Assembly (NCBI RefSeq): GCF_011742165.1
Contig: NZ_JAAQTO010000042.1
Span: 1 to 45,202 of the forward strand
DNA length: 45,202 bases
From: Billgrantia bachuensis
GTDB taxonomy: Bacteria; Pseudomonadota; Gammaproteobacteria; Pseudomonadales; Halomonadaceae
Reading direction: 5' to 3'
The notes beneath the pieces are model-generated. The model was not told where the DNA came from, searched no databases, and saw nothing but the letters and a program-made list of their open reading frames with translations. Below, piece after piece: positions 1 to 8,149 of the stretch (its first letter is position 1; each line of letters opens with the position of its first letter). A program made the translations under genes and the position numbers.

Positions 1-22
1 AGGATGCAGTTGGACCTTAGTG

Positions 23-36
23 TTGATCGATCTCAA
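23..36. promoter_or_regulatory. possible FNR/ANR-type box
   Basis: TTGATCGATCTCAA matches the FNR/ANR consensus TTGAT-N4-ATCAA at nine of ten positions. It lies 39 bp beyond the stop of the permease gene, so it would serve a gene to the left of the window or be chance. The rest of bases 1-74 shows no recognisable gene. Confidence 0.25.
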
Positions 37-74
37 CGTCATCTTGCAAAGGGGGAGTCCATATAAGTGTTTCC

Positions 75-1598
75 CTAACGAACGCAGGGATCGTCGAGCG
101 GCACCTCTCGCGGCCTCAGCCGTCGCGAGAGGGTGTCCACGGCGATGTTCAGTGCGGCGGTGACCAACAGCAAGAAGAAGGCCACGTCGAACATCAGGTA
201 GTCGAAGCCCTCCTCGATGTAGAAGCCCAGGGTGGCGACGCCCAGCATGCCGAGAATTGCCGTTTCGCGCAGGATTACCTCAGCGCGGTAGTAGAGCAGC
301 GCCAGCAGGCCGGGATAGACGCGCGGCAGCAGCTCGTAGGCCAGCCGTCCGCTGGCGGGCAACCCCGGCATGCCAGGATTGATGGCGTCAGCATGGCGCG
401 CTACCAGAAAAGCGATCAGGGCACCGTTATGCAGGGCCAAGGCCAGCCACGCGGGCAGCAGCGACGGGCCGAGCAGCAGCAGGAAGACGAACGCCAGCAT
501 CAGCTCCGGCGTCGAACGCAGGAAGATCAGCACGCCATGCCCGGCCAGGCGTGTACCACGATTGCCGAAGTGGCGGCTGGCCAGCGGCCATAGCACCAGC
601 GCCACCGCCAGCGCCCCTACTGTACCGAGCAACCCCAGCAGCAGGGTGTTGCCGATAGCCGCTCCGAGTGCCGGGATCCGCGCCAGCCACTCGACGAGCC
701 CCGCCCAGTCGCCTGCGAGCAGCGCTGCCGGCCAGATATCCTCCGATACGAAGCGCCATAGCAGCGCGCCGTCGACGCTCGGCCAGGGGCCGAGCAGCCA
801 GACGCCGCCCACCAGCAACAGCGGAATCAAGCGCTTGTGCCCCCACCAGGGCAGGCTGGCGATCAGCAGATAGAACAACCACAGCAGGGCGCCGGCCTCG
901 TGGTAGCGCCCCTCGCGAAAGGCGGTTTCGAGATGGAAGCCCAGGGTCGGCAAGCCGACGAAGCCCAGCAGCACACTGGCGCGCAGGCCGCACTCGAAGC
1001 GGTAACGGGTATAGGCGGCGAGCTGGGTCCAGGCCAGCGGCAGTTCGGTGTAGACGAAGCGCGCCAGCCGCCCGCTGCCGGGTGGCAGGGCATCGCGTGG
1101 CGCAGGCGGGGTCTGCTCGAGGATCTCGGCATAGACCTTGGCGAAGATCCCGGCATAGGGAATCGCTAGCGCCGCCAGGGCGGTGAGCGCCGAAAGGCCG
1201 AACACCTGCATGAACAGCAAGGCCCAGAACAGTTCGTGAATGGCGCGCACGAAGGCGCAGCCGGCGCGCACCAGCCGCGAGCGGGCAAACAGCAACGCCA
1301 AGGGAAAACCCAGTATTACACCGGCCAGAGTGCCCCACAGCGCCACCGCCACGGTGAGACCCAGCGCCGACAAGGGCGACTCCAGCGCGCCCCAGGCGGG
1401 CCAGGCCAGGCCGGCTACCATACGCCCGAGTTCGCCCCAGGGGTCGCGGGTATGGATGGCAAGATCGGCGAACGGCAGCAGCAACACGGCCAGGGCCACC
1501 AGGCCCAGGCTGTGTCGGGCGAGGCGCAGGCCGGGCGACGTGCCTCGCCACCAGCCCGTCGCCGACGAGCCGCGGCGCTGCGTCAGGCCATCCCTCAC
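75..1598 (-). CDS. fused double permease of a phosphonate/selenate-type ABC importer (PhnE-like)
   Basis: Inner-membrane permease of an ABC importer, 507 residues, about twice the usual PhnE length. Each half carries the PhnE-type cytoplasmic loop: RFECGLRASVLLGFVGLPTLGF in spirit near residues 200-222 (R-E-LRAS-LGF-G-LGF) and a matching R-E-LRE-ILGMLG-LGF block near 442-466. The protein therefore looks like a tandem fusion of two permease domains that normally dimerise. The start is GTG at 1598; its GTGA overlaps the TGA of the ATPase gene upstream, which implies translational coupling. It is the last gene of a minus-strand binding protein-ATPase-permease operon. Substrate cannot be read from the permease; phosphonate, phosphite or selenate are possible, and the binding protein favours the selenate-type subgroup. 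Confidence 0.85.
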   Translation of the reverse strand: MRDGLTQRRGSSATGWWRGTSPGLRLARHSLGLVALAVLLLPFADLAIHTRDPWGELGRMVAGLAWPAWGALESPLSALGLTVAVALWGTLAGVILGFPLALLFARSRLVRAGCAFVRAIHELFWALLFMQVFGLSALTALAALAIPYAGIFAKVYAEILEQTPPAPRDALPPGSGRLARFVYTELPLAWTQLAAYTRYRFECGLRASVLLGFVGLPTLGFHLETAFREGRYHEAGALLWLFYLLIASLPWWGHKRLIPLLLVGGVWLLGPWPSVDGALLWRFVSEDIWPAALLAGDWAGLVEWLARIPALGAAIGNTLLLGLLGTVGALAVALVLWPLASRHFGNRGTRLAGHGVLIFLRSTPELMLAFVFLLLLGPSLLPAWLALALHNGALIAFLVARHADAINPGMPGLPASGRLAYELLPRVYPGLLALLYYRAEVILRETAILGMLGVATLGFYIEEGFDYLMFDVAFFLLLVTAALNIAVDTLSRRLRPREVPLDDPCVR

Positions 1599-2359
1599 GG
1601 GCGCCCCCGGGCACAGGGCAGCGCATCGACGTCCGGCAGGGTCTCGGCATCATCGTCTGGCGGCGGGCGGTGGTCAGGCTGGTCGGCATCGGGGTAGAGT
1701 GCGTCCAGCTCGGCCAGGGTGAGTTGGTCGGCGCGTGCATCGATCACCAGGCGGCCGTCACGCAGGCCCCACACGCGGTCGAAGTGGGTCAGTGCCAGCT
1801 CACGCTGATGGAGCGCAATCACTGAAGTGGCATGATGACCTTCGATCAGCTCCAGCAGACGCAGCGCCTGGTGGGGGTCGACGCTGGCGACCGGCTCGTC
1901 GCCGAGAAACAGTGGACGGGCCTGGTAGAGCGCGCGGGCAATGGCCACACGCTGACGCTGACCACCGGAGAGTTCGCCCACCGGCCGGCGCATCAGGCCG
2001 GCCAGGCCCAGCTCGTCGCACAGCGCGGCCACCTCGCGCCAAGGGCCACGCAGGGGGCGCACCAGGTTCCACAGGTTGGCCAGCGCCGAGTGCTCCGGCA
2101 GCCGGCCCATGAAAACGTTGTGATAAACGGCGAGCTGCGGTACCAGGCCGTGGTGCTGCGGGCACCAGGCAACCTGGTGACCGAGCCGAGTGCGCAGCTT
2201 GCCGAGCAGCGTCGACTTGCCGGCACCGCTCTGGCCGAGCAGGGCAACCCGCTCACCCTCATGCAGGGCCAGAGACAGGTGCGGCAGGGCGATGTGTTCG
2301 CCATGTCCCAGGTCTTCGCCATCGAAGCGAACCAGCAGTCGACGTTGCTCTCCCTCCAT
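1595..2359 (-). CDS. ABC importer ATP-binding protein (PhnC-like)
   Basis: ATPase that powers the importer, 254 residues. Walker [10 protein letters not shown] is at residues 42-50, the signature LSGGQRQR and a Walker B ending FLGDEPVASVD follow, and the H-loop histidine is in IALHQREL. The ATG at 2359 overlaps the stop of the binding-protein gene (ATGA), so I prefer it to a start further upstream, which would read antisense-like arginine-rich sequence. The Walker B has GDEP, as in PhnC proteins. The last about 30 residues are a Pro/Asp-rich tail not needed for the fold. It sits in the middle of the three-gene operon. Confidence 0.88.
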   Translation of the reverse strand: MEGEQRRLLVRFDGEDLGHGEHIALPHLSLALHEGERVALLGQSGAGKSTLLGKLRTRLGHQVAWCPQHHGLVPQLAVYHNVFMGRLPEHSALANLWNLVRPLRGPWREVAALCDELGLAGLMRRPVGELSGGQRQRVAIARALYQARPLFLGDEPVASVDPHQALRLLELIEGHHATSVIALHQRELALTHFDRVWGLRDGRLVIDARADQLTLAELDALYPDADQPDHRPPPDDDAETLPDVDALPCARGRP

Positions 2360-3216
2360 CAGCGCAGCAGGCCGAGCGCTTCGGCCACCTCCTCGACGGG
2401 GGCGTAGAGGTCGTTGTCGGCGGGGATGAACGCCTCGCGGGGGAAGGTGGCGAGCAGCGCCGGGTTGTCCATCTCCAGAAACGCCGCCTGGACCTCGTCG
2501 CTGAAGCCCTCGCCGAAGCGCTCGTCGGCGTCGCCGCGCAGGGTCCAGTTGTAGTCGGGATAGGGCGGCGTGGCCCAGATCACGTCCACCTTGTCGGTAT
2601 CCACCCGGCCATCCTCCACGGCGGCTTCCCACACCGTGTAGTTGACCGCCCCGATGTCGTAGGTGCCGGCCTCCACCAGCGCAATGGTGCGCGAGTGGTC
2701 GCCGGAGTAGCCGACCCGCGAGAAGAGGTCCTCCGGAGGTGTGTCGTCGAAGCGCTGGCGCAGGAAGTGTTCCGGCATCAAGCGACCCGAGGTGGAGGTG
2801 CGCGAACCGAACGTCAGGCTCATGCCTTCGATCTCGTCGGGCAGCTCATCGGCACGTTCGAGGCCGGTGGACTCGTGGGCGATGAAGTAGCTGACGAAGG
2901 CGTCGTCCTCGCTGCCCTGGGCCAATGCCTGCGAGCCCGGCACCAGCCGGCGCGCCTGCACGCCCGAGAGGCCGCCGAACCAGGCCAGCTGCACCTGGTC
3001 GTTGCGGAAGGCAGTGACCGCAGCGCTGTAGGACTTCACCGGTACGTACTCCACCTCGACGCCGAGGCGCTCCTCCAGGTAATCGGCCACCTTGGAGAAG
3101 CGCTCCACCAGGCGCGCCTGGTCCTCGTCGGGAATGGCGGTGAAGCGGAAGGTCTCGGCGGCGGCTGCCGGCGAGAGCAGCGCTACGGCGAGAGCGGAGA
3201 GTGCGATCCGGCGCAT
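2359..3216 (-). CDS. periplasmic binding protein of PhnD family, probable selenate-type subgroup
   Basis: Periplasmic solute-binding protein of 285 residues, first gene of the importer operon. Residues 1-20 are a signal peptide (basic MRR, hydrophobic core, SPAAAA before ETF). The mature start has the AIPDEDQARLVERFSKVADY pattern, followed by YVPVKSYSAAVTAF and LAWFGGLSGVQARRLVPGS. From memory this combination matches the proteins named putative selenate ABC transporter binding proteins rather than classical PhnD; that family name rests on genome association with selenium genes, so the substrate is inference. The ribosome site AAGGAA lies just before the ATG. No selD or selU gene lies in the window. 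Confidence 0.8.
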   Translation of the reverse strand: MRRIALSALAVALLSPAAAAETFRFTAIPDEDQARLVERFSKVADYLEERLGVEVEYVPVKSYSAAVTAFRNDQVQLAWFGGLSGVQARRLVPGSQALAQGSEDDAFVSYFIAHESTGLERADELPDEIEGMSLTFGSRTSTSGRLMPEHFLRQRFDDTPPEDLFSRVGYSGDHSRTIALVEAGTYDIGAVNYTVWEAAVEDGRVDTDKVDVIWATPPYPDYNWTLRGDADERFGEGFSDEVQAAFLEMDNPALLATFPREAFIPADNDLYAPVEEVAEALGLLR

Positions 3217-3321
3217 GGTGGTTCCTTGAGATAGAAATCGAGGGAGAGGCGGCTATTGTTGTAGGCCAACGCGGCGCTGGCAAGTCGAGCACTGTGCCGC
3301 CCCGTGGGAAATGACTCTGTC

Positions 3322-3345
3322 TGAAATTTTTTTAGTAATATTTCA
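3322..3345. promoter_or_regulatory. AT-rich inverted repeat between importer and symporter genes
   Basis: The 263-bp gap 3217-3479 separates two divergent units. It holds an AT-rich island with arms TGAAAT (3322-3327) and ATTTCA (3340-3345), about 105 bp upstream of the binding-protein start. It may be part of the importer promoter or an operator; I do not recognise the factor. Confidence 0.25.
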
Positions 3346-3420
3346 AAATTAATAGCCATTTTTTCGACTAAAGGCGCATGTTTCGCTCGCTGCGTTTGCC
3401 TAGAATGTAGTGAATTCATC

Positions 3421-3433
3421 AATGTCAGACATT
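3421..3433. promoter_or_regulatory. operator palindrome of the galactonate locus, copy 1
   Basis: AATGTCAGACATT is a perfect odd-length palindrome 46 bp before the symporter start. Its core ATGTC-N-GACAT is identical to the site in front of the GntR regulator gene at 5132-5148. A possible -10 (TAGAAT, 3401-3406) lies just upstream, so a bound repressor would sit over the early transcript. Assignment to the GntR regulator is inference from the shared core and the location. Confidence 0.65.
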
Positions 3434-3479
3434 TTGCTGACCAACGGATTGCTCGCTGTCCGCAAGGGAGTGTACCTGC

Positions 3480-5078
3480 ATGCATGCCTTGACCCTGTTG
3501 TCGTTCCTGTTCTTTACCGGCCTGGTGGCCTTCATCACCTGGCGCCTGACCCGGCGCGACGATCATGAGAGCACCAGCGGCTATTTCCTCGCCGGCCGCT
3601 CGTTGACCTTTCCTCTGATTGCCGGCTCGCTGCTGATGACCAACCTCTCCACCGAGCAGATGGTAGGGCTCAACGGGGCGGCCTTCAGCGACGGCCTGAG
3701 CGTAATGGCCTGGGAGGTGGTGGCGGTCATCGCCCTGGTCGCCCTGGCGTTGTTCTTCCTGCCCCGCTTCCTGCGCAGCGGCATCGCCACCCTGCCTCAG
3801 ATGCTGCTGATCCGCTTCGATGCCGGCACCCAACTGATCTGTAACGTCATCTTCCTGATCGCCTATGCGGTAATCCTGCTGCCGATCATTCTCTACTCCG
3901 GCGCCATGGGGCTGCAGGGCATGCTCGATCTCTCCGGCCTGACCGGGATCGAATCGCAGACGCTGCTGCTGTGGCTCACGGTCTGGGTGGTGGGAATCAT
4001 CGGCTCCATCTACGCCCTGTTCGGCGGGCTGCGCACCGTAGCCGTGTCGGACACGCTGAACGGCGTCGGATTATTGGTCGGTGGCTTCGTCATCGTCTAC
4101 TTCGGCCTGCAGGCGGTCAGCGGGGACGGCGGCCTGCTCGAAGGCTGGAATATTCTCAAGGAGAGCGATCCGCAGAAGCTCAACTCGATCGGCGGCTCCG
4201 AACAGCAGGTACCGTTCTCCACCCTCTTTACCGGTGTGTTCCTGATCAACCTCTTCTACTGGACCACCAACCAGCAGATCATCCAGCGTACCTTCGCCGC
4301 CAAGAACCTCGCCGAGGGCCAGAAGGGCGTCCTGCTGACCGGCTTCTTCAAGCTGCTCGGCCCGCTGTATCTGGTGCTGCCGGGTATCATCGCCTACCAC
4401 CTCTATGCCGATCAGGGCATTCAGGCCGACGAGGCCTACGGCCACCTGGTGTTCAACGTGCTGCCGCCCTATCTCACAGGTTTCTTCGCCGCGGTAATGG
4501 TGGGCGCCATCCTGTCGTCGTTCAACTCGGCGCTCAACAGTACCACCACCATCTTCAGCCTGGGGCTCTATAAAGGCGTGCTCAACAAGGAGGCCAGCGA
4601 AGAGCAGGTGGTCAGGTCGGGCAAGGTATTCGGCTGGATCATGGCCTTTGTCACCATGACCATCGCGCCGCTTCTGGCCGGCCAGGAAAGCCTGTTCGGC
4701 TACCTGCAGAAAATGAACGCCATTTATTTCATCCCCATCCTCGCGGTAGTGATCGTCGGCCTGCTCACCAAGCGGGTGCCGCCGATGGCGGCCAAGATTG
4801 CCCTTGTTGGCGGCTGTTTGCTGATCGCCGCAGGCTATTTCGTGCCGCCGTTCGATCGGCTTCCGCTGGTCATGCACGAGTTCCATTTCGTGGCCGGCGT
4901 GTTCGGGTTGCTGGTGGTCCTGATGCTGGTGATCGGCAAGCTACGCCCGCGCGAGACGGACTGGGTGCACGAGGACAGCGGCGCCGTCGATCTCACGCCC
5001 TGGCGCGGTGCCGTGCCCGTGGGGCTCTTGCTGGTGGCGCTGGTGGTCATCATCTACGCGACCTTTGCCGGCGGTTGA
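3480..5078 (+). CDS. sodium/solute symporter (SSS family, SglT-like)
   Basis: Inner-membrane Na+-coupled transporter of 532 residues, the normal size for the SSS family, with about 14 hydrophobic segments spread over the whole chain. The N-terminal stretch with [10 protein letters not shown] and the following [13 protein letters not shown], and the central [16 protein letters not shown], are typical of the sugar-type SSS branch. The ATG at 3480 has AAGGGAG 10 bases upstream. It is followed by a terminator and then the regulator-dgoDKA operon, and its promoter carries the same palindrome as the regulator's own promoter. I infer import of D-galactonate, galactose or a related substrate for that pathway. 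Galactonate uptake is usually credited to MFS or TRAP carriers, so the substrate needs proof. Confidence 0.85.
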   Translation: MHALTLLSFLFFTGLVAFITWRLTRRDDHESTSGYFLAGRSLTFPLIAGSLLMTNLSTEQMVGLNGAAFSDGLSVMAWEVVAVIALVALALFFLPRFLRSGIATLPQMLLIRFDAGTQLICNVIFLIAYAVILLPIILYSGAMGLQGMLDLSGLTGIESQTLLLWLTVWVVGIIGSIYALFGGLRTVAVSDTLNGVGLLVGGFVIVYFGLQAVSGDGGLLEGWNILKESDPQKLNSIGGSEQQVPFSTLFTGVFLINLFYWTTNQQIIQRTFAAKNLAEGQKGVLLTGFFKLLGPLYLVLPGIIAYHLYADQGIQADEAYGHLVFNVLPPYLTGFFAAVMVGAILSSFNSALNSTTTIFSLGLYKGVLNKEASEEQVVRSGKVFGWIMAFVTMTIAPLLAGQESLFGYLQKMNAIYFIPILAVVIVGLLTKRVPPMAAKIALVGGCLLIAAGYFVPPFDRLPLVMHEFHFVAGVFGLLVVLMLVIGKLRPRETDWVHEDSGAVDLTPWRGAVPVGLLLVALVVIIYATFAGG

Positions 5079-5090
5079 GGCTGGGCGCGC

Positions 5091-5121
5091 AGAGGCGGGT
5101 CGTCAGGCTCGCCTCTTTTTT
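5091..5121 (+). terminator. intrinsic terminator after the symporter gene
   Basis: Arms AGAGGCG (5091-5097) and CGCCTCT (5110-5116) form a perfect 7-bp stem with a 12-base loop, followed by a run of six T (5116-5121). It lies 13 bp after the stop codon and separates the symporter transcript from the regulator promoter. Confidence 0.75.
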
Positions 5122-5131
5122 ACTGCGAGGT

Positions 5132-5167
5132 CAAATGTCTGACATTTGTGGCGGCATTGTTTATAGT
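5132..5167 (+). promoter_or_regulatory. operator palindrome copy 2 and overlapping promoter of the gntR-dgoDKA operon
   Basis: CAAATGTCTGACATTTG (5132-5148) is a perfect 17-bp palindrome with the core ATGTC-N-GACAT. A candidate -35 TGACAT (5140-5145) lies inside it, with a 16-base spacer to a candidate -10 TATAGT (5162-5167). A protein bound here would block RNA polymerase, which fits autorepression by the FCD-GntR regulator encoded immediately downstream. Confidence 0.7.
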
Positions 5168-5210
5168 CGTTGCACTATCTCATCTTCAAGGTCTGGCTCG
5201 GAGGGCTGCA

Positions 5211-5972
5211 ATGACACTGGCTTCGCTGCCTCGTCACCAGGGCGGGGCCGATGGTCTGGCCAGGCTGCTGGGCCAAGCGCTGTTGGCGGGATACTGGCAC
5301 CCTGGCGAGACGTTTCCCCGCGAACGCGACCTCTGCGAGCATTTCGAGGTCAGCCGCAACCAGGTGCGTAGTGCCCTGGCGACCCTGGTTGCCCTCGGCC
5401 TGATCGAGCGCACTGCGGGGCGCGGCAGCCTTGTCTGCGAGATAGGCGAATGGCATCTGCTCGATCCGCTGGTGAGCGCGTGGATGGCCGATATCGAAGC
5501 GCCCGACCCCCAACTGCTGCGCGAGATCTTCGCCTTTCGTTATTCGGCGGAGCCGGCCGTTGCTCGCCTGGCTGCCCGGGCTGCCGAAGCGGAAGATCTC
5601 GAACGCCTAGAAGCGGCCTACCAGGGCATGCAGCGTACCGCCGGCAGGCCGGAGGAGAGCGCGCAGCATGCGGAGCACGACGTGGCCTTTCACGAGGCCG
5701 TCTATCGCGCCAGCCACAACTTGGTGTGGCGCCAAATGGGCCATCTGCTGAAACCCTCGATCGTTGCTCTGATCCAGCGCTCCCAGGCCCCTCTTCAGCC
5801 TCAGCGAGACGGCCTGGGGGATAGCCTGGCGCGTCATGGTCGGCTGCTCGAGGCAATCCGTCACCGCGATGCGGACGCAGCCGAGGCGGCCGCCACCGAT
5901 GTGCTGCGGCGTACTGCCGTCGACCTGGGTATCGTCGCCGATGCAGAGGCTGGATCCGCCTGGCGCCGCTAG
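5211..5972 (+). CDS. GntR-family regulator with FCD domain, DgoR-like repressor
   Basis: Transcription factor of 253 residues. Residues about 10-75 are a winged helix of the GntR type ([21 protein letters not shown], then [13 protein letters not shown]); the rest is an all-helical FCD ligand domain with [16 protein letters not shown] chose the ATG at 5211, six bases after GGAGGG, because the longer GTG option at 5148 starts inside the operator. It is the first gene of an operon with dgoD 34 bp downstream. In E. coli the FCD-GntR protein DgoR represses the dgo genes and is released by galactonate; the same role here is inferred from position and from the two matching palindromes. Confidence 0.85.
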   Translation: MTLASLPRHQGGADGLARLLGQALLAGYWHPGETFPRERDLCEHFEVSRNQVRSALATLVALGLIERTAGRGSLVCEIGEWHLLDPLVSAWMADIEAPDPQLLREIFAFRYSAEPAVARLAARAAEAEDLERLEAAYQGMQRTAGRPEESAQHAEHDVAFHEAVYRASHNLVWRQMGHLLKPSIVALIQRSQAPLQPQRDGLGDSLARHGRLLEAIRHRDADAAEAAATDVLRRTAVDLGIVADAEAGSAWRR

Positions 5973-6006
5973 CCGAATTCCCCGTTCATGCCAAGGAGCG
6001 TTCCGA

Positions 6007-7155
6007 ATGAAGATCACTCGACTCAAGACCTGGCAGGTGCCGCCGCGCTGGCTGTTCCTCAAGATCGAAACCGACGAGGGCTGCTACGGCTGGGGCGAGC
6101 CGGTCATCGAGGGCCGCGCCGCCACCGTGGAGGCGGCGGTGCACGAGCTTGCCGACTACCTGGTCGGTCAGGACCCACATCGCATCGAGCACCTGTGGAA
6201 CACCCTTTACCGTGCCGGCTTCTATCGCGGCGGCCCCATCCTGATGAGCGCCATCGCCGGCATCGACCAAGCGCTGTGGGATCTCAAGGGGCGCGACCTG
6301 GGCGTGCCGGTGCACCAGCTGCTGGGCGGCGCCGTGCGCGAGTGTATGCGCATGTACGCCTGGACCGGCGGCGATCGTCCCGGCGACGTGGGGGCCGGCG
6401 CCCGGGCGCTGGTCGAACGCGGCTTCACCGCCTTCAAGATGAACGGTACCGCCGAGATGCAGATCGTCGACTCGCACCGCAAGGTCGACGGGGCGGTGGC
6501 GCGAGTGGCCGAGGCGCGCGAAGCAGTCGGCCCTGAGGTGGGTATCGCCATCGATTTCCATGGCCGGGTGCACCGCCCCATGGCCAAGGCGCTGCTGCGC
6601 GAACTGGAGCCGTTTCACCCGATGTTCGTCGAGGAGCCGGTAGCGCCCGAGCATCTGCCTGCGCTCAAGCATATTGCCGGTGGCCTCGGCTACCCGCTGG
6701 CCACCGGCGAGCGGCTGCACACCCGCTTCGAGTTCCGCGACCTGCTCGCCGACGGCATGGTCGACATCATCCAACCCGACCTCTCCCACTGCGGCGGCAT
6801 CAGCGAGGGGCTCAAGATCGCCACGCTGGCTTCGGCCCACGACGTGGCCCTGGCGCCGCATTGTCCGCTCGGCCCGTTGACCCTGGCGGCGTCGCTGCAG
6901 CTGGATGCGGTGAGCCATAACGCCTTCATCCAGGAGCAGAGCATGGGCATTCATTACAACCAGGACAATGACGTGCTCGACTACCTGGTCGACAAGTCGG
7001 CGCTGGCCATCGAGGAGGGCTTCTGTGCGATTCCTCAGGGGCCGGGGCTCGGCGTGGAGATCGACGAGGCGTTCGTCGAGGAGCGGGCCAAGGTGGGGCA
7101 TCGCTGGCGCAACCCGGTATGGAGCCATGAAGACGGCTCCATCGCCGAATGGTGA
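6007..7155 (+). CDS. dgoD: D-galactonate dehydratase
   Basis: Enolase-superfamily enzyme of 382 residues, the same length as E. coli DgoD. It removes water from D-galactonate to give 2-dehydro-3-deoxy-D-galactonate in the cytoplasm. Recognisable motifs are [10 protein letters not shown] near the N terminus, [20 protein letters not shown], the metal/catalytic [29 protein letters not shown] and APHCPLGP with the catalytic histidine, and the C-terminal [12 protein letters not shown]. The ATG at 6007 has AAGGAG at 5993-5998. It lies between its presumed regulator and the next enzyme of the pathway, dgoK, only 10 bp downstream. The close match to DgoD over the whole length makes another sugar-acid dehydratase unlikely. 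Confidence 0.95.
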   Translation: MKITRLKTWQVPPRWLFLKIETDEGCYGWGEPVIEGRAATVEAAVHELADYLVGQDPHRIEHLWNTLYRAGFYRGGPILMSAIAGIDQALWDLKGRDLGVPVHQLLGGAVRECMRMYAWTGGDRPGDVGAGARALVERGFTAFKMNGTAEMQIVDSHRKVDGAVARVAEAREAVGPEVGIAIDFHGRVHRPMAKALLRELEPFHPMFVEEPVAPEHLPALKHIAGGLGYPLATGERLHTRFEFRDLLADGMVDIIQPDLSHCGGISEGLKIATLASAHDVALAPHCPLGPLTLAASLQLDAVSHNAFIQEQSMGIHYNQDNDVLDYLVDKSALAIEEGFCAIPQGPGLGVEIDEAFVEERAKVGHRWRNPVWSHEDGSIAEW

Positions 7156-7165
7156 GGGGGTGGCC

Positions 7166-8149
7166 ATGAGCGAAGCAATGCAAGAGCGGCTGGCGTGGAT
7201 CGCCGTGGACTGGGGCTCGAGCAACCTGCGCGCCTGGGCCATGGACGAGCGCGGCGAGGTACTGGCACGGGGCAGCAGCGACAAGGGCATGCTGGCCCTG
7301 GCACAGGAGGACTATGAGCCCGCACTGCTCGAGACGGTCGGCGACTGGCTGCCCGCTTCCGGCCGCGTGCCGGTGTGGGTCTGCGGCATGGCCGGCGCCC
7401 GCCAGGGCTGGCAGGAGGCGGTTTATCTGCCGGTGCCGGCGCGCCTGGGCGAGCTGGCGCGGGCTGCCGTGGCGCCTGCAGTTGACGAGCCGCGACTGGA
7501 CGTTCGCCTGCTACCCGGGCTCTGCCAGCATGCCGACCCCGCAGGGCGTGCCTTCGACGTGATGCGCGGCGAGGAGACTCAGTTGGCCGGCCTAGTGGCC
7601 CGGGAGCCCGGCTTCACGGGCTTGGTCTGCCTGCCCGGAACTCACGCCAAGTGGGCCTGGCTGGAGGAGGGGGCGGTCACACGCTTCGCTACCCACCTGA
7701 CCGGCGAACTCTATCGCCTGCTGGCAAGCCAGTCGGTGCTCAAGCATTCCGTGGCCGACGCCGAGCTCGATGCGCCTGGCTGTCGCGAAGCGTTCGTCGC
7801 TGCGGTACGCGATGCACATGCCGAACCCGGGCGCTTCGGTCAGCAGCTGTTCGGCCTGCGTGCCGCCGACCTGCTCGACGATGCGCTGCCCAGCGGTGCG
7901 GCGCGGCATGCCCGTCTGGGGGCTCGCCTCTCGGGGCTTACCATTGGCCTGGAACTCTCCGGCATGCGTCACGACCTGTCCGGCGCAGCCGTTACCTTGA
8001 TCGGCAGCGAGGCGCTGTGTAACCGCTATACGCTGGCCCTGGAGGCGCTGGGGCACGACAGTCGCCGCCTCGATGGCGAAGCGGCAGTGCTGGCCGGCCT
8101 CGGGCTGGCGCAGGCCGACCAACGTCGTCAGAAAGGAGGTAACTTATGA
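7166..8149 (+). CDS. dgoK: 2-dehydro-3-deoxygalactonokinase
   Basis: Cytoplasmic kinase of 327 residues that phosphorylates 2-dehydro-3-deoxygalactonate at C6 with ATP, the second step of galactonate breakdown. The N-terminal phosphate loop reads AVDWGSSNLRAW, typical of DgoK (PF05035). Later motifs include MRGEETQLAGL and CLPGTHAKWAWL, the latter being a conserved substrate/nucleotide region. I take the ATG at 7166, preceded by a GAGGGGGTGG purine-rich site. Its stop overlaps the start of dgoA by ATGA. Length and order match the dgo operons of other gammaproteobacteria. Confidence 0.93.
   Translation: MSEAMQERLAWIAVDWGSSNLRAWAMDERGEVLARGSSDKGMLALAQEDYEPALLETVGDWLPASGRVPVWVCGMAGARQGWQEAVYLPVPARLGELARAAVAPAVDEPRLDVRLLPGLCQHADPAGRAFDVMRGEETQLAGLVAREPGFTGLVCLPGTHAKWAWLEEGAVTRFATHLTGELYRLLASQSVLKHSVADAELDAPGCREAFVAAVRDAHAEPGRFGQQLFGLRAADLLDDALPSGAARHARLGARLSGLTIGLELSGMRHDLSGAAVTLIGSEALCNRYTLALEALGHDSRRLDGEAAVLAGLGLAQADQRRQKGGNL

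Noticed and set aside
1..42. Small minus-strand open frame running off the left edge from an ATG at 42
   Set aside because: Only 14 codons visible, no ribosome site, and it covers the FNR-like box; not supportable.
427..1740. Long open frame on the minus strand across the permease gene in another frame
   Set aside because: Arg/Pro/Ala-rich shadow of the fused permease, typical of GC-rich DNA; no domain visible.
3312..3327. A third GntR-type site near CTGTCTGAAAT
   Set aside because: Two mismatches in the core palindrome and no symmetry; too weak beside the two perfect sites.
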